A DNA stretch of 5,738 nucleotides from an uncultured Clostridia bacterium. Lineage in GTDB: Bacteria; Bacillota; Clostridia; Oscillospirales; Oscillospiraceae. Positions 1-5,684 of this stretch are shown here, one piece after another. The DNA lies in NCBI GenBank assembly GCA_945927915.1, contig CAMEMX010000103.1, forward strand, positions 1-5,738, given 5' to 3'. Each line of letters opens with the position of its first letter. Within the stretch, counting starts at the first letter, position 1. The translations under genes were made by a program, and so were the position numbers. The notes beneath the pieces are model-generated. The model had not been told where the DNA came from, ran no database searches, and saw only the letters and a program-made list of their open reading frames with translations.

Positions 1-941
1 GCGCGGTATTCGTCCACGGCGCTTTGCGGGAAGAGGAGGCTCGCTCTGCCGCCGAACGCAGCCAGCCAGCCGAGGAAATTCGGCGAGACGGAGACCGTCG
101 CCGTGAGCGTAAAGTGCGAAGGCCCGTCGGGGATCAGCATGACGTCGTCGCCGAAGCGGTCGAGCACGACGCCCGCCAGCGAATTTTCAAACCGGAGCTT
201 GACGCGCTGGCTCTTGCCGCGGTACATTCCGAAGACCTGCCGACCGTAGGAGGCGGGGTCGAACGCGCGCGTCTGCTCCGTGACGACACGCTTTTCGCCC
301 GTCAGGCGGATGTCCTCCATCTTGTCCACGCGATAGTGCGTCAGGCCGTGCTTGCTCCCGTAGGCGACGAGATAGTAATTCTCGTCGTCCCAGACGAGGG
401 CGCACGGGCTTGCGGTGTAGGCGCCGGGACGGAAATGCTTCTGCTTGTCGACGCCGCGGTCAAAATAGCGGAACGTGACCTGGCTGTTCTGCGCAATGGC
501 CTCATGCAGCAGGTCGACGTTGGCGAAGCTGCGGTCGTTCGCGCTCTTGATGCGGCCGGACAGGACGATCTCGCGGCGCAGCAGCTCGCTTCCGTGCGTG
601 CTGGAGAGGGCGGCGAGCTTGCGGATCAGGGCGGCGGACTGCCGCTGCGTTAAAAACTTCGACGAGAGCACCGCATCGACCAGCAGCTTCAGCTCCGGCA
701 GCTCAAAGTCGCGCTGCGCGACGTAATAGCCCGTGGGATTCCTGCGCATGAGGATCTGTGTGCCATACTCGTTCAGCGTGCGGATGTCATCATAGATGCT
801 TTTCCGCTCGGCGTGGATGCCCTTGTCCGCGAGATAGTCGATCAGCGCCTGAATGCTTGCCGGGTGCTGCTCGTCCGTGTTGCTTCGCAGATAATCGCGC
901 AGATACAGCAGCTTCAGCTTTTGCCGTTCGCTCTTTGCCAT
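1..941 (-). CDS. WYL-domain transcriptional regulator (C-terminus cut by window edge)
   Basis: Reading the minus strand from ATG at 941 gives 313 open codons with no stop before the edge. The start is supported by GGAGGT at 954-949, seven bases upstream. Residues about 9-62 form a DeoR/HTH_11-like winged helix: LADKGIHAERKSIYDDI followed by RTLNEYG is the usual recognition-helix pattern. Residues about 140-215 are the WYL domain, with ALVWDDENYYLVAYG and then HYRVDKMEDI, matching the family's strand pair and conserved Arg (R204 here). The eponymous W-Y-L reads Y-Y-L (189-191). Residues about 245-313 look like the C-terminal WCX extension, including FLGWLAAFGG near the end. WYL regulators are usually about 310-330 residues, so probably only a short tail is missing. 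Such proteins bind DNA as dimers and respond to a ligand or nucleic acid; the signal here is unknown. It is divergent from the permease gene, so self-regulation or control of that neighbour is possible but inferred. Confidence 0.9.
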   Translation of the reverse strand, partial: MAKSERQKLKLLYLRDYLRSNTDEQHPASIQALIDYLADKGIHAERKSIYDDIRTLNEYGTQILMRRNPTGYYVAQRDFELPELKLLVDAVLSSKFLTQRQSAALIRKLAALSSTHGSELLRREIVLSGRIKSANDRSFANVDLLHEAIAQNSQVTFRYFDRGVDKQKHFRPGAYTASPCALVWDDENYYLVAYGSKHGLTHYRVDKMEDIRLTGEKRVVTEQTRAFDPASYGRQVFGMYRGKSQRVKLRFENSLAGVVLDRFGDDVMLIPDGPSHFTLTATVSVSPNFLGWLAAFGGRASLLFPQSAVDEYR

Positions 942-972
942 CGCTTGCACCTCCGGTGGATTCCTTAAATAT

Positions 973-1002
973 ACAATAGCACAAAACCGCAGAAGATTGC
1001 AA
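973..1002 (-). promoter_or_regulatory. Probable sigma-A promoter of the WYL regulator gene
   Basis: On the minus strand TTGCAA (1002-997) serves as a -35 box and TATTGT (978-973) as a -10 box, separated by 18 bases. The -10 is preceded by TGC, which fits an extended -10 (TGn). Transcription would begin near 966, leaving a leader of roughly 25 bases that contains GGAGGT. The AT-rich run just downstream (TATATTTAA) gives a few alternative -10 registers, so the exact box is uncertain. Confidence 0.5.
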
Positions 1003-1026
1003 GAGAGGCAAGCGTTTTTTCCGCAC

Positions 1027-1055
1027 TTGACGATTTTCAAACTTCGTGGTATTCT
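1027..1055 (+). promoter_or_regulatory. Sigma-A-like promoter of the AI-2E family permease gene
   Basis: TTGACG (1027-1032) matches the -35 consensus at five of six positions. TATTCT (1050-1055) lies exactly 17 bases downstream as a -10 box and matches four of six positions. An overlapping TATAAC at 1055-1060 is a better hexamer but its 22-base spacing is poor. Start of transcription is expected near 1062, giving a leader of about 26 bases. This promoter is back to back with the minus-strand promoter at 973-1002; the two -35 boxes lie about 25 bases apart, so one bound regulator could affect both. Confidence 0.6.
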
Positions 1056-1073
1056 ATAACGAGAACCGAAGAA

Positions 1074-1079
1074 AGGGGG
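1074..1079 (+). promoter_or_regulatory. Ribosome binding site that selects the permease start
   Basis: AGGGGG lies 8 bases before ATG at 1088 but only 2 bases before the in-frame ATG at 1082. The spacing therefore favours 1088. An in-frame GTG at 1046 lies inside the predicted promoter and has no ribosome binding site, so it is rejected. Confidence 0.6.
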
Positions 1080-1087
1080 TCATGCAG

Positions 1088-2389
1088 ATGAAGCTGCACC
1101 GCAACGAAAAATACTTCAAATGGGGTCTGACGGCATTTCTGGTCATCGTCGCCGGTGTGCTGTTCTGGATCGTGTTTTCCAACCTTCCGGGCTTCTACGA
1201 TATGATCCTCGACTTTTTCGGCATCATTGCGCCCATCCTCTACGGCTGCCTGTTTGCCTATCTGATGAATCCCATTATGAAACGGGCGCAGGCGCTTTTG
1301 GAAAAGCTGCTGGCCGGGACGAAGCTCACGGAGAAAAAGCAGCTTTTGCTTGCGAAGACCGGTGGCCTCATCGTCTCGCTGCTCGTTCTCCTTCTGGCGA
1401 TATACGCCCTGATCGCGCTGATCGTGCCGAATATCGTCAGCAGTCTCGAGGAGCTTTTGCAGCAGAGCAAGCTCGAGGGCTACTACGCCCGCATCACCGC
1501 GTGGGTCAACGAGATCTTCGCGGGCACGCGCTTTGAGCAGTGGTTCCATGACAATCTCGACAGCCTCCTCAAGCTCATTATAGACTGGCTGAAGAACATC
1601 GACCTGCCCAAGCTCCTTTCGGGGCTGACCAGCTCGGTCTACAGCGTCGTGATGTCCGTGTTCAATATGCTCGTCGGCATCGTCGCCGCCGTGTATCTCC
1701 TGCTGTATGAGAAGAAGCTCTGCGCACAGGCAAAAAAGATCACTGTCGCCGTCTTCAACACGAAGCACGCCGACCGCCTGTTCGAGATCGCCCGGCGCAC
1801 CAACCGCATTTTCAGCGGCTACGTCATCGGCAAGATCATCGACGCCATTCTGGTCGGTGTCATCACCTATTTCGCCCTGCTCATTATGCGCATGCCCTTT
1901 GCGCCGCTGATCGCGGTGCTCGTCGGCGTGACGAACATCATTCCCTTCTTCGGGCCGTTCCTCGGCGCGGTCCCGTCGGCGCTGCTGCTGCTGATCGAGA
2001 AGCCCATCGACGCGCTGTATTTCATCATCTTCATCCTTGTGCTGCAGATGATCGACGGCAACATCATCGAAAACCGCATCCTGGGCGAAAAGCTCGGTAT
2101 CTCCGACCTGTGGGTGCTGGTGGCGATCCTGGTCTTCGGCGGCATCTTCGGCTTCGGCGGAATGCTGCTCGGCGTGCCGATCTTCGCCGTCATCTATACG
2201 CTGATCACCGACGGCGTCAACGAGCGCCTGCGCCGCAAGCGCTATCCGACGGAGACGGATCTGTATTACAGCCTGCAATGTGTGGATGAGCTGCCTGTCT
2301 CGCCGCAGCCGAGCTATTCCTTTGTCAGCGTCGATCCGGCCTACGATATGCACGCGCAGGACGAGGATGACGACGACTTAGACGAATAA
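1088..2389 (+). CDS. AI-2E family (PerM/TqsA/YtvI-type) membrane transporter
   Basis: The 433-residue product is an integral membrane protein. Hydrophobic segments lie near residues 12-30, 37-60 and 93-114; a more polar, amphipathic stretch occupies 115-185; further membrane segments lie near 187-206, 248-268, 272-302, 308-322 and 340-374. Two family signatures are clear. GVTNIIPFFGPFLGAVP (279-295 region) corresponds to the conserved PyiGp...P loop. GNIIENRILGEKLGIS (324-339) followed by GGIFGFGGMLLGVPIFAV is the C-terminal hallmark. Known members export autoinducer-2 (TqsA) or act in ion or pH tolerance, but most have no proven substrate, so the family name should not be read as a function. 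The protein ends in a cytoplasmic basic patch (RLRRKR) and then a strongly acidic tail (DEDDDDLDE). It has its own promoter and terminator, so it looks monocistronic. ATG 1082 would add two residues. Confidence 0.92.
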   Translation: MKLHRNEKYFKWGLTAFLVIVAGVLFWIVFSNLPGFYDMILDFFGIIAPILYGCLFAYLMNPIMKRAQALLEKLLAGTKLTEKKQLLLAKTGGLIVSLLVLLLAIYALIALIVPNIVSSLEELLQQSKLEGYYARITAWVNEIFAGTRFEQWFHDNLDSLLKLIIDWLKNIDLPKLLSGLTSSVYSVVMSVFNMLVGIVAAVYLLLYEKKLCAQAKKITVAVFNTKHADRLFEIARRTNRIFSGYVIGKIIDAILVGVITYFALLIMRMPFAPLIAVLVGVTNIIPFFGPFLGAVPSALLLLIEKPIDALYFIIFILVLQMIDGNIIENRILGEKLGISDLWVLVAILVFGGIFGFGGMLLGVPIFAVIYTLITDGVNERLRRKRYPTETDLYYSLQCVDELPVSPQPSYSFVSVDPAYDMHAQDEDDDDLDE

Positions 2390-2392
2390 TTT

Positions 2393-2427
2393 GCAAAAAA
2401 CGGGGGCTGCGTTCAGCCCCTTTTTGC
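2393..2427 (+). terminator. Rho-independent terminator after the permease gene
   Basis: A perfect 7-bp stem GGGGCTG (2403-2409) / CAGCCCC (2414-2420) encloses a CGTT loop and is followed by TTTTT (2421-2425). Outside it GCAAAAA (2393-2399) can pair with TTTTTGC (2421-2427), separated by a 3-base bulge on the left, so the structure could also work on the minus strand. It begins three bases after the TAA at 2387-2389 and ends about 20 bases before the ribosome binding site of the next gene. Confidence 0.92.
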
Positions 2428-2444
2428 TTAACTGACCATGAAGA

Positions 2445-2453
2445 TAAGGAGGT
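2445..2453 (+). promoter_or_regulatory. Strong ribosome binding site supporting a TTG start
   Basis: TAAGGAGGT is an almost full-length match to the anti-Shine-Dalgarno sequence and ends 9 bases before TTG at 2463. No ATG or GTG in the correct frame lies nearby. The ATG at 2438 precedes this site and is in another frame, so TTG is the only start that fits. Confidence 0.8.
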
Positions 2454-2462
2454 GCGTTCCGC

Positions 2463-4208
2463 TTGCTGCAAACACTTCATGCGTTTTTCGCCACGGACGG
2501 CGCGGCTGTTGCCGCTGTGTTCGGCACGCTCTGGCGCTATCTTGCGCCGGCGCTCGCGCTGCTGATCCTCTGGCGGTGCGCAAAGCCCCTGCTGCGCTTC
2601 CGCCGCGAGCCGGAGACGTGGGCGTGGCTCGTCATGCCGGACGGGCGCCAGCTTCCGGTGACGCATTGGGAGAACATCATCGGTCGCTCCCGAGGCTGCG
2701 ACATCATCGTGAATTTCCCGACCGTCTCGCGCTCGCACGCCGTTCTGACACGCTATGACGACGGAAGCTGGTCGCTGACGGACATCGGCGGCCGCGGCGC
2801 CGTCTCCGTCAACGGTCAGCCGGTCAGCGTCTGCGCGCTGGAATACGGCGACCGCATCGACCTCGGCGGCGTGGAGATGATGCTGGCCCCGACCACCGCC
2901 GAGGAGGTCGAGGAGCAGAATTATTACCGCACAAAGCCCGCCAAGCTCGCCTGGCCCGGCCTGACGCTGCTGCTTCTGACCGTCTTCCAGCTTCTCACGG
3001 CGGTGCAGTTTTGCATCACGAGCAAGCCGGAGCAGGTGAGCCAGGCAGTTTTGGCCTTTGTGGTGCTCATCGGGCTGGAATGGATGCTGTTTTTCACCCT
3101 CAAGCTCCTGCGCCGCAGCAGCTTTGAGGTCGAGACGATCGGCTTCTTCCTGACGACGATGGGACTTGCCGTTATCGCGTCGTTCCGCCCGTCTGCGGTC
3201 TTCAAACAGCTTGTGTGCGTGGTGGGCGGCATTGTGATCTATCTTCTGATCGCGTGGTCGATGCGCGACCTGGCGCGTGCGAAGAAATTCCGTTATGTCG
3301 CGGCGGTCTGCGGGTTCGGAATGCTCGTGATGACGCTGCTGCTGTCCTATGTCTTCGGCTGGCAGACCAACGGCGCAAGGAGCTGGATCTATCTCGGCTC
3401 GTTCAGCCTGCAGCCGTCGGAGCTTGCCAAGCTGTGCTTTATCTACGTCGGCGCGTCCACGATGGATCGCCTCGTGACGAAGCGCAACCTGATCTCCTTC
3501 ATCGCCTATTCCGCCGCGACGTGCGGCTGCCTTGCCCTGATGGGCGACTTCGGCACGGCGCTGATCTTCTTTACGGCCTTCCTCGTCATCGCCTTCCTGC
3601 GCTCCGGCAGCTTCGCCACCATCGCGCTGGCGTGCGCCGCGACGGGCTTTGCGGGCGTGGCGGCGCTGAGTATCCGTCCGCACATCATGCGGCGCTTCTC
3701 GACGTGGGGCCACGTCTGGGAGGACGTGCAGGGTGGCGGCTTCGATCAGGCGCGCGCAATGATGTGCGTGGCGGTCGGCGGTCTGTTCGGCACGGGCGCG
3801 GGCAACGGCATCTTCAAGCTCCAGCCGGTGCAGGCGCCGGATACGGACTATGTGTTCGCCTACGTCTGCGAGGAATGGGGCCTGATCGTGGGCGTCCTGA
3901 CGGTCGTGTGCATCATCGTGCTTGCCGTCTTTGTCCTGCGCTCGTGCGTGGTCGGACGCAGCAGCTTCTATGCCATCGGCGCGTGCGCCGCCGTCACGAT
4001 CCTGACGGTGCAGACCATGCTCAACGTCCTCGGCACGATGGACATCCTGCCGCTGACGGGCGTGACCTTCCCGTTCGTCTCTAACGGCGGCTCCAGTATG
4101 CTCTGCTCGTGGGGTCTGCTCGCCTTTATCAAGGCAGCCGACACCCGCCAGAACGCAAGCCTCGCGGTCAAGTCCGCAAGTGCCGGGGAGGTGGAGCAGT
4201 ATGAATAA
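2463..4208 (+). CDS. FHA domain-SEDS (RodA/FtsW/SpoVE family) peptidoglycan polymerase fusion
   Basis: The 581-residue product has three parts. Residues about 14-38 are a single hydrophobic anchor. Residues about 50-143 form an FHA domain with the phosphothreonine-binding set intact: IIGRS (72-76), VSRSH (88-92) and VNG (116-118). Residues about 164-558 are a multi-spanning SEDS region with NGARSWI (303-309), QPSELAKL (317-324), GDFGTALI (361-368), DTDYVFAYVCEEWG (460-473) and LPLTGVTFPFVSNGGSS (529-545). SEDS proteins polymerise lipid II into glycan strands on the outer face of the membrane and need a partner class B PBP. The acidic residue in the TD(F/Y)xF motif (D462 here) is the likely essential Asp. 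Family SEDS proteins are about 370-420 residues; the excess is the FHA module. The following gene encodes the expected PBP and overlaps by 8 bases, so the two are co-translated. Whether it serves elongation (RodA), division (FtsW) or sporulation (SpoVE) cannot be decided from motifs; RodA-like is favoured by the short PBP partner. Confidence 0.93.
   Translation: MLQTLHAFFATDGAAVAAVFGTLWRYLAPALALLILWRCAKPLLRFRREPETWAWLVMPDGRQLPVTHWENIIGRSRGCDIIVNFPTVSRSHAVLTRYDDGSWSLTDIGGRGAVSVNGQPVSVCALEYGDRIDLGGVEMMLAPTTAEEVEEQNYYRTKPAKLAWPGLTLLLLTVFQLLTAVQFCITSKPEQVSQAVLAFVVLIGLEWMLFFTLKLLRRSSFEVETIGFFLTTMGLAVIASFRPSAVFKQLVCVVGGIVIYLLIAWSMRDLARAKKFRYVAAVCGFGMLVMTLLLSYVFGWQTNGARSWIYLGSFSLQPSELAKLCFIYVGASTMDRLVTKRNLISFIAYSAATCGCLALMGDFGTALIFFTAFLVIAFLRSGSFATIALACAATGFAGVAALSIRPHIMRRFSTWGHVWEDVQGGGFDQARAMMCVAVGGLFGTGAGNGIFKLQPVQAPDTDYVFAYVCEEWGLIVGVLTVVCIIVLAVFVLRSCVVGRSSFYAIGACAAVTILTVQTMLNVLGTMDILPLTGVTFPFVSNGGSSMLCSWGLLAFIKAADTRQNASLAVKSASAGEVEQYE
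4185..4196 (+). promoter_or_regulatory. Ribosome binding site inside the SEDS gene, fixing the PBP start
   Basis: GGGGAGGTGGAG lies within the last codons of the SEDS gene; its GGAGGT core (4187-4192) is 8 bases before ATG 4201. An in-frame GTG at 4180 lies upstream of this site and lacks one of its own. The ATG start overlaps the SEDS stop codon region by 8 bases, typical of translational coupling. Confidence 0.8.
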
Positions 4209-5568
4209 GATCGCAAAACGCGCATGGTTCACGATGGTGCTGGCCGGCGTGCTGGTCATCGGAATGCTCGGCGTCATCGCGCGTTATTTCACGCAGGCGG
4301 ACGAATGGGTGTCCTTTCTGAGCAGCCCCTATATCTACCGCGGCGAGAATTCGCCCGACCGCGGCACGGTCGTTGACCGCGACGGGACGCTGCTTCTCGA
4401 TCTGACGCACGGCCGGCAGTATGCCGAAAGCGAGACGCTGCGCAAGGCGATGCTGCACCTGCTCGGCGACAGCCAGGGCTACATCGCGCCCTATCTGCTC
4501 GACGAATACGGCGACGAAATGCTTGGCTTCGACCGTGTCAACGGCGCTTACCACGCCGGACAGGACAGCGGCACGCTGAAAATGACGCTCAGCGCCGATG
4601 TCCAGCGCGCGGCGCTGAACGCGCTGGGCGGGCAGAAGGGCACGGTCGGCGTGTACAATTACAAGACGGGCGAGATCCTCTGCATGGTCTCCGGCCCGAC
4701 GTATGATCCGCTGGACGTCCCGGACGTCGCGGCAGACCCCGACCGCTACGACGGCGTATATGTCAACCGTTTTATGCACGCGGTCTACGCGCCCGGCTCG
4801 ACCTTTAAGCTCGTCACCGCCGCTGCCGCGCTGTCGGAGATCGACGGCATCACCTCGCGCACCTTCCACTGCGAGGGCAGCGCGCAGGTCGGCAGCGAGA
4901 CGGTCATCTGCAACGGCGTGCACGGCGACGTCACCTTTGCCCAGGCGCTCGCCAAATCCTGCAATGTTGCCTTCGCGGAGCTTGCTGCGGAGCTGGGCCC
5001 GGAGACATTGACACGCTATGTGGAGAAAATCGGCATCACGGACAGCCTCTCCTTCGACGGCCTGGAGACAAAGCGCGGCCACTTCGACGTCTCGGACGCG
5101 ACGACCTATGAGGCGGCGTGGGCAGGCGTCGGTCAGTATACCGACCAGATCAACCCCTGTCAGTTCATGGTCTTCATGGGCGCGATCGCAAACGGCGGCA
5201 CGGCGGCAATGCCCTATCTCGTCGAGGAGGTCACCTTCGGCGACAGCGAAAAATACAGCGCCAAAACGCAGATGACCGACCGGCTGCTTTCGCGCGATGC
5301 GGCGGATGCTCTCGCAGAGATGATGCACTACGCCGTGGTCAACACCTACGGCGAGTGGTACTTCAGCGGCCTGTACGCAGGCGCGAAATCCGGCACCGCC
5401 GAGCGCGGCGAGGGACTGGCAGCCAATGCTCTGTTCGCCGGCTTCGTGCAGGATCCGGACTATCCGCTGGCCTTTGTCGTGGTCGTCGAAGGCGGCGGCG
5501 CGGGTAGCTCCGCCTGTACGCCCATCGTGCAGCAGGTGCTCAACGCCTGCATCGTCGCAATGGATTGA
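4201..5568 (+). CDS. Class B penicillin-binding protein, peptidoglycan D,D-transpeptidase (PbpA-like, short)
   Basis: The 455-residue product has a short basic N-terminus and one signal-anchor helix (about residues 9-28), so the catalytic part lies outside the membrane. SPDRGTVVDRDG (51-62) is the conserved start of the class B pedestal. The transpeptidase domain begins near LKMTLSADVQRAAL (126-139) and shows all three active-site motifs: S200-T-F-K203 (SxxK, S200 the acylated nucleophile), S253-C-N255 (SxN) and K396-S-G-T (KTG-type, with Ser in place of the usual Thr). It crosslinks stem peptides of new glycan and should be a beta-lactam target. Class B PBPs are usually 580-700 residues; here the segment between the RGT motif and the transpeptidase is only about 65 residues and no PASTA repeats follow, which recalls actinobacterial PbpA (about 490 residues). 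It sits directly after, and overlaps, the gene for a SEDS polymerase, its expected partner. No clear terminator follows the TGA. Confidence 0.93.
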   Translation: MNKIAKRAWFTMVLAGVLVIGMLGVIARYFTQADEWVSFLSSPYIYRGENSPDRGTVVDRDGTLLLDLTHGRQYAESETLRKAMLHLLGDSQGYIAPYLLDEYGDEMLGFDRVNGAYHAGQDSGTLKMTLSADVQRAALNALGGQKGTVGVYNYKTGEILCMVSGPTYDPLDVPDVAADPDRYDGVYVNRFMHAVYAPGSTFKLVTAAAALSEIDGITSRTFHCEGSAQVGSETVICNGVHGDVTFAQALAKSCNVAFAELAAELGPETLTRYVEKIGITDSLSFDGLETKRGHFDVSDATTYEAAWAGVGQYTDQINPCQFMVFMGAIANGGTAAMPYLVEEVTFGDSEKYSAKTQMTDRLLSRDAADALAEMMHYAVVNTYGEWYFSGLYAGAKSGTAERGEGLAANALFAGFVQDPDYPLAFVVVVEGGGAGSSACTPIVQQVLNACIVAMD

Positions 5569-5615
5569 GCGGACGCACGTTCATGCTAAAAAAGTGCCGA
5601 AACCGGAAAATAATA

Positions 5616-5639
5616 CTTGACAAAACGCTGTTTTTCAAG
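5616..5639 (+). repeat. Inverted repeat over the tRNA promoter -35 box and spacer
   Basis: CTTGA (5616-5620) plus AAAAC (5622-5626) pairs with GTTTTTCAAG (5630-5639), giving 10 base pairs with one bulged C (5621) and a GCT loop. It contains the -35 box. A third copy of the TCAAG half-site lies at 5648-5652, on the other side of the -10 box. It could be an operator, a weak hairpin ending readthrough from the PBP gene, or chance; AT-rich promoters produce such matches often. Confidence 0.35.
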
Positions 5640-5645
5640 TATGAT
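5617..5645 (+). promoter_or_regulatory. Near-consensus sigma-A promoter of the serine tRNA gene
   Basis: TTGACA (5617-5622) is a perfect -35 box and TATGAT (5640-5645) matches the -10 consensus at five of six positions, with the ideal 17-base spacing. Transcription should start near 5652, leaving a leader of about 33 bases before the tRNA. Such strength is typical of stable-RNA promoters and shows that the tRNA does not depend on readthrough from the PBP gene. Confidence 0.85.
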
Positions 5646-5684
5646 ATTCAAGCTGATTTTGTTGCAGACAGGATCGGCTGCATT

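Noticed and set aside
24..653. 209-codon plus-strand open frame at the left end
   Set aside because: It is opposite the WYL regulator, whose minus-strand frame is continuous with recognisable helix-turn-helix and WYL motifs.
1037..2353. 438-codon open frame antisense to the permease gene
   Set aside because: Rich in Asp, Glu, Gln, His and Arg with no domain-like pattern, no ribosome binding site, and fully antisense to a clear membrane protein gene. Long antisense frames are expected in GC-rich coding DNA.
2438..2758. ATG at 2438 starting a 106-codon frame across the ribosome binding site
   Set aside because: It has no ribosome binding site of its own, overlaps the strong site at 2445-2453, and its product is Arg/Ala-rich with no motif. 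It is not in frame with the SEDS protein. A regulatory leader peptide cannot be excluded, but nothing supports one.
2325..4277. 650-codon open frame antisense to the FHA-SEDS gene
   Set aside because: Low-complexity Arg/Ala/His/Asp composition typical of an antisense shadow; the opposite strand has recognisable FHA and SEDS motifs throughout.
4168..5328. 386-codon open frame antisense to the PBP gene
   Set aside because: Same shadow composition, and the plus strand encodes an intact transpeptidase with all active-site motifs.
5569..5616. Possible terminator after the PBP gene
   Set aside because: I find no GC-rich stem followed by a T-tract; the A-rich stretch near 5588-5593 and short CCG/CGG matches do not form a convincing hairpin.
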